From assembly GCA_941918925.1 (NCBI GenBank), contig OW799234.1, forward strand, positions 131,606,895 through 131,670,894: a stretch of 64,000 nt of DNA, read 5' to 3'. The notes beneath the pieces are model-generated. The model searched no databases. It saw only the letters and a list, made by a program, of their open reading frames with translations, and was not told the origin of the DNA. Positions 21,977 through 32,598 of the stretch are shown in pieces. The first letter of the stretch is position 1, and every line of letters starts with the position of its first letter. Both the position numbers and the translations under genes were made by a program. The DNA comes from Phyto melanocephala (Eukaryota; Arthropoda; Insecta; Diptera; Rhinophoridae).

Positions 21977-22697
21977 CCCTGTAGGAAATGTCACTAGTGA
22001 ATCAGTACTGATCCACTATTGACACTGTCACCAGTACTACTGACTTATTATACTCCCGACAATGCTTTTTTACTATAGACATTTACCATGTGCGTGTCAT
22101 TGGAAATCTACTACTGACACTGGTACCACTGAGTAGGTAGTTTTTTTGGGTCCATATGTAGACATTGTCACCATAGATTCACTAGTTCATTTTAGTAATT
22201 CTAGTCTACACTTTTGTTACTTTTATGGTGTAAATGTCAGCAGTGAATCTGTACTGACCCACTGTTGACACAGTCACCAGTACTAGTGACTTATTATACC
22301 CCCGACAATGCTTTTTACTATAGACATTTAACATGTGCATGTCATTGGAAATCTACTACTGACACTGGTACTACTGAGTAGGTAGTTCTTTAAGGACCAT
22401 ATGTAGACATTGTCACCAGAGATTCAATAGTGCATTTAAGTAATTCTAGTCTACACTTTTGATACTTTTCTGAAATAGACGTCGTTAATGAAACTTTTGT
22501 TAAAATATAATGTTTTATTAAAAAAAATTAAGGAATTCATTAAATATCAAATATTAAAAGTAAATTAGGTACATTTCATTTAATTAGAACTCTTATTTAT
22601 TGTGTATACACTTTGTTGACAATGTCGCCAAGAAGTCACCACAATAGTCGACAAAACTGGTGACTTGGAGACACTTGCCCCCAGGTTTCCTTCAGGG
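21977..22697. mobile_element. TA-flanked DNA element with 246-bp tandem monomers
   Basis: The left end CCCTGTAGGAAATG and the complement of the right end (CCCTGAAGGAAACC) are inverted repeats. TA flanks both sides (21975-21976, 22698-22699). Inside are two direct monomers with a period of about 246 bp, starting GTCACTAGTGAATC near 21990 and GTCAGCAGTGAATC near 22236. Each is rich in CACTAGTGAC- and CACTGTTGACA-type palindromes. The right part (22608-22670) carries inverted relatives (GTTGACAATGTCGCCAAGAA). No transposase frame. Superfamily not assigned. Confidence 0.75.
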
Positions 22698-22699
22698 TA

Positions 22700-23500
22700 C
22701 TTATGTATGTAGATACACATGTATGTACATATGTATGTATGTTTGTAAGTATGATAATATATGTAAGTGTTTGTATGTTTTATTTCTTCGTTTTTGTTGA
22801 TATCTTTTATAACACTCATTGCATGACTGTTTGTTTTTTTTATTTTATTTTTATTTTTTTTTATAAATATACTCGTAAAAAGCTTGTTGGTTAAGAGGAG
22901 GAAAAAAACTAATGTTTAGCTAAAGTGTCTGCCAAACATTAACCAAAAGAAGCAGAAATCTATTTGAATGTTAAAATTCTTGTTGACGACTATGCTCTTT
23001 ATGTAGTGTATGAGAGTAGGTTTTTGGGAATTTGTCATTCACTGTTTGCACTACATACATATGTACATACATACGCGTTTGTTGTTAGAAAGCCAAAAAA
23101 AAATTCATAGGCAACGATGTACTTTACAGTTAAATTTAAATGGGGTTTCCCTTGCTCATTACATGCATGTAGTATGTGTGCTATATCCTTAACTTTGAAT
23201 AGAAATTTGTTTTTTTATTTGTAATTTCAACCAATTGCTAAAATCGCAGATGTTAAGCGGATCCGCATGAAGTTTCAATTATTATAGGTACAGTGTTTGG
23301 GAAAATGTACTTTCTAATTTTATAAATCATCAAAATCTACCCATTAGCGCCATTTCTCAGCTCATATATTTACATTTATCTTTATTTGTATATTTTTTTT
23401 GTATGTGTAAATTTTTTTTTAAGGTCGGTACCTACATATAAGTAAGTGCGGAAACGTATAAACAATTTTTTAAATATTTTTTCCATATATGTAATATGTA
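22700..23500. other. AT-rich DNA with TATG/TACA microsatellites
   Basis: ATGTATGTACATATGTATG arrays at about 22703-22745 and CATACATATGTACATACATA at 23052-23075. No gene supported. Confidence 0.5.
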
Positions 23501-24265
23501 TAGGGTGTTTATTCAACCCTAATAGAGCCTGCGAAAGAGTTAAGTGTCAAACAAACTGTCATACTACTCACACTTTTTAAATTTTAAGATCAAAATACTC
23601 AAAGAAATCATCATGGATAGATCAACGTTGAAAAAGACTACCATATTATCCCAATTTACTTCGAATATTCAATCATCGATTCGACCAATGTTTTATCACA
23701 AAATTATATTCAGCAATGACACTATTTTATTCCAAGAAATTGTCGCATATGGCTTAAAACCAATCCAAAACAGATCCTAAAGACTATTACATCCAGAAAA
23801 ATGCATTATTTGGTGCGGCATCATCGTACTTTTTTTTTTTAAATTAAGCCTTAGTACGCGTCGGTGAATAGAAATCGTTACAACACTATGATCAATGATT
23901 TTTATTTGAAAATAAAGATGCCATTAATAAGGTCAAGACGTGATTTTTACATAATAGCGTTACTTACCGTACGGCAACCGTAACTATTGATTTATTAAAA
24001 TTTGGCAATAAGTTGATTTCGAAAAATGGACTTGTCAATTGGCCTTCAAGGTCGTGCAATTTTACATTTCTTGATTATTTTGTGTGGAACCATGTGAAGT
24101 TACTGGATGTGCTGATTAACGCCTTGGAGGCCAATATTGTTTATGTTTTTCGTGCATACGGCCAAGAATGCTTAAAAACTAAACTGAGACGTCTAGTTTG
24201 CACTTCGTCAAGAATTTCCGCGGTGTCCATATGCTCAAATTCATTTTCAAATGTAGAACTATGTA
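23500..24265 (+). pseudogene. Mariner-like transposase fossil
   Basis: Conceptual reading with frameshifts and stops gives HHKIIFSNDT at 23695, LHPEKCIIWCGII near 23788-23826, RNRYNTMINDF near 23870, then a long frame LLKFGNKLISKNGLVNWPSR continuing SCNFTFLDYFVWNHVKLLDV at 23995-24110. Relatives have SCDLTPLDYF at this place, so the catalytic Asp reads Asn here. It is followed by LINALEANIVYVFRA, the decayed version of the tail seen intact at 20824-20997. A non-functional remnant; ends not found. Confidence 0.75.
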
Positions 24266-24343
24266 TTTCTTTTTCGATTTTAAAAATTATTTTTTTTTAT
24301 AAAAATTTTCTTTTTTGTTTCCTGAACTGTTGTTGTTTTTTTT

Positions 24344-24703
24344 TTATTGAAAAATTTCGCTTCTATGGGATCTATCGCCGATTTGGGATTTTTGGAATAT
24401 AAAATTTAGTTTTGAAATTAAATTAATCCTCCTTTTCTGTATTCCCAGAGAAATCAATTTATTCAGAATGTTTATTACAGAGTTGTTGGCTTTTCCAAGT
24501 GAAAGCAATTCATTCGGAATTGTCATGGCGGTGTTGTTGTTTTCTCCAAGTGAAATTAATTCATTCGGAATTGTCATGGCGGTGTTGTGTTTCCAAAAAT
24601 CCACACCAAATAATGAGTTTTTCAGGCTGCATTCAACACAGTCAGGTATCATTTGCATTAAATACGTACTAAAATTGTCTGTTTTGTTTGTTGACGGTTT
24701 CAT
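24344..24703 (-). other. Minus-strand frame with 17-residue repeats, unassigned
   Basis: A 119-codon open frame beginning MKPSTNKTDNF. In the middle are three imperfect 17-residue repeats of the form NTAMTIPNELISLGENN, from a 51-bp tandem DNA repeat (for example at 24511 and 24562). No family is recognised and there is no obvious promoter or poly(A) signal. It starts right after the transposase fossil, so it may be part of another decayed element or a minisatellite. Confidence 0.3.
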
Positions 24704-24959
24704 ATATCCAACAATAAATCTGAAGGTGATTTTTTTAGAAGATTTTGTTAAAACAATTCTTTTATTTGCATTTGTATTGTTGAACGCTATATCCGTTCAT
24801 GTGATTTGACAAAATCAGCAATTCGACAGCATCAATTATGTTAAGGTGAAACCACATAGTTTTTGGTTCGTTTACTCAAAAGCTTTTATTAAATTTTACT
24901 GGATTTCATTTGTTAAAAATGTAAACAATCTATTGATGTGATTTAAATTTAATTTTTTA

Positions 24960-25440
24960 TATGTACCCTCCACAGGACAGTGTAAAAGAGCATAATTTGT
25001 AATGTCTACAATATTAATTTCAGACTATGGTGTAATTATATAAGGTGATAACAATTCCGAAGAATTTTTTGATGGAATTTTTTTATATGAAGTTTGACAA
25101 TTGTAAATTATAGGTGAAGAGAGAAAATGTATGAAATTTTGACACATGGAAAGTAGCAGCTGATGAATTGAGGTCATCTAGTTTGATATACCTTGTTTTC
25201 TACCCTATTATGTTTATATATTCTGAATACTTATCGATAGAGGAAATGATTTAGCCCGTCTGTCCGAATATATGTTGAAATCAATTTTTTTAAGCCCCCA
25301 CGTGTACTTTAGACTTTTGTGTGATATCAATTGCTGACAAAGATATAGACGAAAAAATGCCAATTAAAAGTTCATTCATTGTAAAAACTGTGTAAAGGGT
25401 ATATAAGATTCGGCACAGATGAATATAGCACTCTCACTTG
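24960..25440 (+). repeat. TATACCC dispersed repeat, old copy with MITE inside
   Basis: It begins near TATGTACCCTCCACAGGACAG. It carries degenerate CCGTCTGTCCGAATATATGT and TGTTGAAATCAA blocks and ends GTAAAGGGTATATAAGATTC then GGCACAGATGAATATAGCAC and TCTCACTTGTTTT. An unrelated insert at about 25034-25200 carries GGTGTAATTATATAAGGTGA, the end motif of the MITE at 11410-11590. The 3' hairpin has decayed. Confidence 0.7.
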
Positions 25441-27762
25441 TTTTGTGATAGGTTTTATTATTCCAAGTTCCATCTTAGGAATGCTGATGGAATAAATATG
25501 TATTTACGAGGTAAATATTAAACAGTTTTTTACATCGAATTCTTTAATTAATTATAGTTTTTAATATATGTATGTATGTATATGCACAATTTTCTTTTAA
25601 TTTAATTAAAAATATCATCTTAAGTGTAATGAAAATCGAAAGTCGCAACACTGTTTCTTTTGCACTGCCAACTTTACCTCAATTTAGATTTATCTTAATT
25701 TATTTTTTTAACAAACCCAAAACTGTTTGCATATTAAAAGTTTTAATAATAAATACTCACAAAGAAAAAAAAACACACAAAATTAATTTTTTACCCCAAG
25801 AAATTTAAAATTATTTCACCCCGTTTCATAACATACACGCCACTGTAAGAAGTTTGTTAATAAAACATAAGATTACTAAAGGGGAACGTGATGATAAAGA
25901 AAGAGGAGGAGCGGGTGGGAGGAAAACAAACAAAAAAGAGGTTGTCATACACTTTATAGCCATCATTTCAGAGTTACTTTTTAAACAGCGGTTTATGTAC
26001 TTTATAGACAAGGTGTTTAGCAGGGAGTGGCGCCTTTTGTATACTTTTTTTTTTTTTTTCTTTTTTATTTTTCCGTTTGTGAACATTTTACAGACAATTT
26101 GTTTGCTTGCTTGGCACTTTATTTTTTCCACTATAGTGGTTTAAGTCAGTCAGTACGTTCTTCCGTCCGTGTGTCCGTCTGCATGTCCGTCCTTTTGCCT
26201 TTCGGTCCCAACTTGTACAAGTGTGGAGTTTATTATAAATGCTGTTGCAGTACTTTGCTTGCTGCTGCTCACTTTACGGTTCTTATTTTTTATTTCTTTT
26301 TTTTTTTTATTATTATACGATGTGCTTAAACTTGGGTATACAGAGTTTATGTTCACATATTCTTTTCAACTTCTTTACGAATATTTCTGTTGCATTTTTA
26401 TATTTAAGCAAAGTGTTGTTTCTCTGTTTTTTTTTGTATCTGTAAATATGATTTTATTTAGTTACAGTAAGTTGGAAAAAAATAAGATGACTATAAAGCA
26501 AAAAAATCAGATTATTTTTCTTAACTTACGAACTTGAGAATCATTGAAAATTTGTTTTAAACTAATAGATAGTTACATTTTATGAAATTATGCTCAGATT
26601 GTAATCTGTACATTGTGTAATGCCTTAGTTGTTACGATGTTGTAGAATGTTTTTTGTTGGTAAAGTGGCAACTGTAGATGTTATTGATGATAATGTGATA
26701 ATGATTGTGTATTTGTTAAGCTCATATATGGCAAGTATTTGCTCAAATAAGCATTAATACTATTTTTGCTAAATAATTATTTGATGTTATCTAGCGTCAA
26801 AGCATAAAACAATAGGTTGATATTAAATTAAAAAAATAAATAAAATATTAAATAAGCATTTACTTATAAGGGAAGAAATTAATACTTTTAACTGGTTACG
26901 TCTGTTTCATTAAATATTTGCTTAATGTTTACTAAACCTTTAGTATTTGGGAGCAGTTAAAATTTTGTGTGTTCTAAACTAGCTAATCGGTAACAGTGAT
27001 CAAATTATAGGCTGTTAAAATAAACTTTGTTTTTACCACTGATAATACTTCAATAATATTTTAGATATTTCATTAGCAGCAAATATTGTGGCATTAATTC
27101 AATATACATACCTTTACAACAATAAACTTTAATAAAACCAGCTCCTGAGGACAATATACAATAACTTGCAAATGAAATGGTACGTTCAATTAGGTTGTTT
27201 AAAATTTAAGAGGCGAAAACTAAAGCTTTTTGAAAACCTAATTAATTTTTGAATATTTTATGATGCACTGTACTGCATTTGTATATACAATTTGTACAGC
27301 ATTTGCAAAGTTTACTTTAGCTGCTTGGATTGAAAACATATCTTTAATTTGACCAAAAAAGTCATAACAGTCGCTTCATTCTGAAAAAAGTTTTCATTGA
27401 AAAATGCAGGTTGTAAAGTTTTTTTCAAAAATAGCGGCTCGATGTTAAAATGGAATAAAAGAAATTGTGTGTGTGTGTGTCGTTGTATACAAAAAAAAGT
27501 CCTCAGGGCCTTTACATGTGGATGGCACGTGTCCTTCAGGTGTGTTTTTGTTTACTGTCACGTAGATTCATCTTAATTTATCTTAATGACCTAGTTGATG
27601 TTAATTATGAGGGTATCGATCGATTTCGGCTTTTTGGCATAGATTTACGACTTTATACAACTCTACAAAATTGTCTAGCGTTGCCATATTTCACGATCTT
27701 GGCACGATCCTCTCGTCGTTTTTGCAAAATATCAACTGTTAATGGTTGTGTGGCACATAGCG
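25441..27762. other. Long AT-rich non-coding region
   Basis: Several 60-130-codon open frames on both strands are T-run or microsatellite driven (for example 26027-26329) and lack domains. A (TG)n lies at about 27466-27480. Positions 27755-27762 are ACATAGCG, the left duplication of the next element. Confidence 0.5.
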
Positions 27763-28623
27763 CAGGGTTGCAAAAGTTGGTACAATTGTACTTTTTGTGG
27801 TACAATTTAAACCTCAAAGTACAATGGTGCACCAATTACCCATTTGGTACAATTTACTAAGTTTCTCATTTTATGTTTACGAATAGCATAGTGCCACTTC
27901 TAATAAAATTTTTTCCAAACGAATACAAAAATTTTGACTCAATTAATACACAGTTTAGATCCCTGGCGGATATAGAAGTATTAATAGATTTTAAAAATGA
28001 AAGTATATGCAACTTTCGGGCTAAAGTTTCTGAAATGAAAAACCAATTGAATGAATTAATGTTTCCGGAACTTTCAAGAGTTGGTGGTGGGATATTATCA
28101 GTTCCACATTCGCAGACGATTTTTTCCTTCCAAAATATTATTAAAACGGAAGAACGAAATAGGCTTCATGTGCCTACAGTTTCCGGTCTTATACAGACAA
28201 AAGATTTGTTAAGGTCATCAAATTCTTGTTGTTTTAGTTTCAAATACCAAATAATTTGTTATCAAAACCAATTTAATCTCATGAATATATCGGTAGACTT
28301 TTTATGTAATTTATTTTATGTTTTAATATGTACATATATATATGTATACATATATCTTACTGCAGTTTCTGTTTTTTTTTTTAAATATGTACTTTTAAAG
28401 TATAAATGAATTTTTAAGTACAAATGTTAATTTTAATATTACAAAAATGAATTTTTATGTACAATTGTATGTTATGTTTATGTTTTTTTTTCTGGCTTTT
28501 ATTAAAAATAAAAATAAAATAAAAAAATTTTTTAAATAAAATTTTTTGGTACAATTCGGGTCGAAAAAGTACAATTTTATGAGCTTCTTGGTACAATTTT
28601 GATGTTCTCATTTTGCAACCCTG
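27763..28623 (+). mobile_element. Truncated hAT element with 8-bp duplication
   Basis: Ends CAGGGTTGCAAAA and TTTTGCAACCCTG are inverted repeats. An exact 8-bp duplication ACATAGCG lies at 27755-27762 and 28624-28631, the hAT signature. Subterminal TGGTACAATT and GTACAATT motifs are repeated several times near both ends. It retains only the C-terminal part of a transposase (next entry), so it is an internally deleted, non-autonomous copy. Confidence 0.9.
27873..28409 (+). pseudogene. hAT transposase C-terminal remnant
   Basis: An open frame of 178 codons. Residues 1-75 (SIVPLLIKFFPNEYKNF and IEVLIDFKNESICNFRAKVS) fit the segment that precedes the hAT dimerisation region. Residues 76-120 (FPELSRVGGGILSVPHSQ, IIKTEERNRLHVPTVSGLIQ and KDLLRSSN) match the hATC dimerisation domain, where relatives show LPHSSAxxER and KTKxRNRL. 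The first catalytic regions and the zinc finger are absent, so no active enzyme results. The last 50 codons are T-rich and probably not protein. Confidence 0.8.
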
Positions 28624-28631
28624 ACATAGCG

Positions 28632-28930
28632 CCGTTCAAATCGTCAACTTTCATATTATTTAATTCGAGCAAAGAAAAGTCAAAAATTAGTTTTCATCGA
28701 TTTATGGTTATCGCCATTAATTGCTTGCTTAACTTAATTTTCGAAGCAGTAAGGACCAACACTAACTCGTTTGGTTTGGTCAATAACTTTGAAATCGTCA
28801 AAGGTTCGCATTCTTGTGTGCGGCGACAAGTCGATTGCTTTAAGTTCTTTGAAACACTTGCTGAGCGCGGCGGTGTTCTCGGTTCAGCTGACGTCATCTT
28901 AAATTGAATAGCCGAAATCAAAAATCAATT
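28632..28930 (-). pseudogene. Short minus-strand frame of unknown origin, hAT-interrupted
   Basis: The minus strand reads MTSAEPRTPPRSASVSKNLK and continues to LSKQLMAITINR, then a stop. Beyond it the other part of the locus past the hAT insertion (27653-27762) reads ALCATQPLTVDILQKRREDR and ends FCRVV. GC content and codon use here are higher than in the neighbourhood, as in a decayed gene or retrocopy. The two parts are not in one frame. I recognise no family. Confidence 0.3.
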
Positions 28931-31296
28931 GTGAAATTGTCGCACCACATCAAAAGTTTGATAAATTTTTATCATTTGGACGCACTGATTAATCGTTAAA
29001 CTTGTCATGATCATTTGACAACAGTCACAAATATTCCTAACATGGTTGCTACAGTCTGTCAGGATTGGAAAACCCTATGGTACGAAGCTGTTTGAATTTC
29101 TGTATGTATAAATTATACGATGATATTTCCAAATTTTTAAACAAAAATAAGATAAAATTAAAAATTTCGAATATGTCATCATATTTCAGCTTATGTCTCG
29201 ATTAGAATTTGCTTTTTATTTTAAATCCTTCTGCAATTGTTCTCTACAATTTTAGCACAAAGTGTATATGGATGTATGTATGTATGTACATGTAAATATT
29301 TGCAATTTTATACTTCGGCTTGCAATATGTAGGATAAAAATGTAAATGTCTTGTTTTCCTTTTGTTTTTTTTTTATTTCAACATCCTGCCTTCCTGGTTT
29401 GTCGCATGCCATATGAAATTTCTTTTATTTTTTTATTTTTTGTTTTGTTCTTTTGTGAAGTGTGGTTGGATGTGTTATAAAGTGCCTGTATGAAAAGATA
29501 AACTTTTTAAAAGGCATGCACTGAAAACTTAACTAAACCACCACTGGGCCTTTATTCTGCAAACGACATTTACACAACCTTATAAACATGATCAAGCACG
29601 TTTGTATGTATGTTTTTACTTACATGTGTACAACTGTATGTAGATACTGGCGTGACACACCAACCATAATATTTGTGTTGGCCTCTCTAACATCTCTACG
29701 ACAGAAAATATTACAACACTTTACCGACAGTTTGTTTGTTTGTTTGGTCTTCTCATCAGTAAGTTCATCCATCACCTTTTTTAAAATTTCGTACTCTACT
29801 CTACTGTGCTATAACGTTTTTATTATTTTTGCCATAAACTCTTAGACATTTTCCTACATTAATGCACCCAGCCAACCAAACATTCATGCCTACGATCAAG
29901 CAACAAACAGCATAAACATAGTATTTTTTTTGTTGTTCTTGTGTTCAGTTTATAGTCGAATTTATTCCTGACTCTTTGCTGCATGGTTAGTTGTTGAGCT
30001 TAACGTACGTTGGTTTTTTTTTTATTATTAAAACGTATGTATTATTATACTGTTTGTTGTTATTGTTGTTAGTGGTAATAGAGCAGCAGTTATAGTCATA
30101 ACATTACTGCTGCTAAATGGCCCCAGCATGGGGGCTTGTTATTTCAGTTAACGTTGAATTTTTTTACGATTTTTTTTTGTTGTTGAATGTATTATGTTTG
30201 AACTAACATGGATTAATATTACCCTGCCTGCCTGCCTGCCTTGCCATCTGAAAGCATAGTATACTCACTCCTGTCCTTTGGCCCCCAAACAATAGCAACA
30301 GCATATTCACGTCCTTAGCCATTCATATAGGTTTGTGTGTGGTTTTTATACCTAAATATGTACTAATGTATGTACATGGAAATCGACAACATATTCAGTC
30401 ACTTAATGTAGCATGTTCAAATGAAAATGGTACAAGCTAATCAAATATTAATATGATTTTATAATACAGTTAGTATTTGTATTCCCCATACATAGACGAG
30501 AACATAAATATGTATGTATGTATGTGTGTGTGTGTGCATGTTTACACATTCTCATACTTAAACACACTTATACGATAATAAACGAAATAACAAACAGACA
30601 GTTAGTAAAACAGCACAGTCAGAAGGACAGACGAATGGAAAGACCAACCCAAAATATCTCTTGCTTCCCTTTGAACAACGAAAGCAATTGATATTCAATA
30701 TGTACTTGACGATTATGTTTGTTGCTAAAACAATAATAAAATTTCCCAATTCCTCTTGAGATATTATATGGATTTTGGTTGTAATTTCCTTCCTTAACCC
30801 ACCCCACACTACTTCAATTCACCAGACCAGGCCAGGCCACCCTTCAACTTTGGTTACATTTAATTCAACCATAGAGCCAACATCCCATGATTTTCATTGC
30901 TGATACATTTTGTACCGTATAATTGTGTATGTGTGTGAATGTGTTGATATGAATGTTTGTTTGTAGTTATATATGTATGTACATACATTCTACCTTCTTT
31001 ATATTGTACAGCATTCAGCCATCCATATTCAATCCATATTACAATCTCTACTATTGTATCCTGATTTTCATACAATGAATAAAACCTCTGAATTATTTGG
31101 TAAATATTCGTTCTCTGACTCGTTCTTTCTTTTATTTGTTTGTGTTTGTTTGTCAGTTGTTCCGTTCACATTGCTGTCCGTCCAAACAGCCCAATTGGAA
31201 AAGAAAATATATCAGAAATGCTGTACATTTTATTAAGTCAACTCAGTGACATCTGACAGAATGTCTTAAGGATTGTTATTGTCGCGAGTGCTAAGC
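28931..31296. other. AT-rich region with microsatellites
   Basis: No gene supported. It includes TGTATG repeats (29270-29290, 30509-30537), a (CTGC)n at about 30220-30243, and an imperfect hairpin AGCAGCAGTTATAGTCATAA / ATTACTGCTGCT at 30082-30115. Confidence 0.5.
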
Positions 31297-31298
31297 TA

Positions 31299-32596
31299 AA
31301 GAATGAGATCGATAAAACCCTAACACGAATAAAACGCAATAACATTGAAACGAATTAATCCATTTTAATGAAAATAGCGTGGTTTAACAATAAAATAACA
31401 GTAAATTAAAATATTAATGCTTTTTGTAAAAATTCAGCTTTTTTTGATGAACTGTTTCACCTTTTCCGGAATTGAGACCATGAGGGTTTTGATGGTATCC
31501 TTAGTAACTTTATTGCTGGAATAAGACCATTTCTGGGAAAAAATTTTAGTAGTATTAGCAACTTGTTTTGTATCCTTCAGCACTCTTTTGACTAAAGCCC
31601 AGTAACGTTCGATGGGCCTTAGTTCTGGACAATTAGGTGGATTTGCTTCTTTTGGCACTACCACTATATTATTTGTTTCATACCATTCTGCTGCAGATTT
31701 ACTATAATGACACGACGCTAGGTCGGGCCAAAAATATGTTGACTTATTGTGTTTTCGTATGAATGGAAGCAACCTCTTCTGCAAGCACTTCTTGATGTAA
31801 ATATCAGTGTTTATAGTCCCAGTAGTAATAAATTTACTGCTTCTTTCTCCGCATGTGCATATAGCTTGCCAAACTAAGTACTTCTTTGAAAACTTTGTCT
31901 TTTTTTGGAACTTAAATTGGTCATCGACATTACCTCTTCCATCGGCCACATAATAACTTCGCCCTGGGAGCTGAGAAAAGTCGGCAAGAACGTAAGTCTC
32001 ATCATCCATAATACAACACTCATATTTGTTGATAAAATTTCTAAGCAGTTCTTTGGCACGACTTTTTGCATCCAAGTTGTTCTTCGAATTTCTGTCTGGC
32101 ACTTTCTGAACCTTGTAGGACTTAAGGCCTTCATATCTTTTAACCTTCCTTACAAAAAAATCGGAACAGTTTGCTTTTAAGGCGGCTTTACGGTTTGAGA
32201 GGTTGGGATTTTGGTTTAGAAGACTAACAATTTTTGAAGCTAACTGTGGGTCAGTTATACCTTTTTTAGCTCCACTTCCAGCTTTCCTTTTAATACTACG
32301 ACGTTCGTTATACACTTTTATCACACGCGAAACTGTTTGCCGTGACACCTTTATCTCATTTGCAATAGATTTGTAAGTACGACTGGGATTTTTTAAAAAA
32401 ATTGTTATTATTTTTTCACGCACTTTTTCTTCGGAATCCATTTTCAAACAAACTAATAATCCGATTATGCTATTATTTTGTACACATAATTTGACAAGTT
32501 TTTAAATGCAAACTTAATCATAAACAGTTATATTTTTTGTGCATGAAGAAAGGTGGAATTAAAAATGTGTTTTAAGGTTTCACTGATCTCATTCTT
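31299..32596 (-). mobile_element. ITmDD37E Tc1/mariner element, apparently intact
   Basis: Ends AAGAATGAGATCGATAAAAC and AAGAATGAGATCAGTGAAAC (complement of the right end) form imperfect inverted repeats of about 26 bases. TA flanks at 31297-31298 and 32597-32598. It is 1298 bp long with a single full-length transposase frame. Near identity with the copy at 4261-5555 implies recent activity of the family in this genome. Confidence 0.95.
31434..32447 (-). CDS. ITmDD37E transposase, full-length frame
   Basis: A 337-codon open frame with no internal stop. In this family the enzyme cuts the element at its inverted repeats and inserts it at TA, acting in the nucleus as a DDE recombinase. Residues about 8-48 contain the first helix-turn-helix (KSIANEIKVSRQTVSRVIKV); a second DNA-binding segment follows at about 65-110 (QLASKIVSLLNQNPNLSNRK). 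The catalytic triad is legible: Asp149 in IMDDETY, Asp242 in FWPDLASCHYS and Glu280 in PIERYWALVK, with 37 residues between the last two. Length matches the family norm (about 330-350). Start chosen at 32447 because a second in-frame Met three codons downstream is close to the conserved EEKVREK block. Whether it is expressed or active is unknown. Confidence 0.93.
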   Translation of the reverse strand: MKMDSEEKVREKIITIFLKNPSRTYKSIANEIKVSRQTVSRVIKVYNERRSIKRKAGSGAKKGITDPQLASKIVSLLNQNPNLSNRKAALKANCSDFFVRKVKRYEGLKSYKVQKVPDRNSKNNLDAKSRAKELLRNFINKYECCIMDDETYVLADFSQLPGRSYYVADGRGNVDDQFKFQKKTKFSKKYLVWQAICTCGERSSKFITTGTINTDIYIKKCLQKRLLPFIRKHNKSTYFWPDLASCHYSKSAAEWYETNNIVVVPKEANPPNCPELRPIERYWALVKRVLKDTKQVANTTKIFSQKWSYSSNKVTKDTIKTLMVSIPEKVKQFIKKS

Positions 32597-32598
32597 TA

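Noticed and set aside
25854..26537. Overlapping 60-120-codon frames, some with GERDDKERGGAGGRK
   Set aside because: Low-complexity and T-run driven, on both strands, no splice or start context and no domain.
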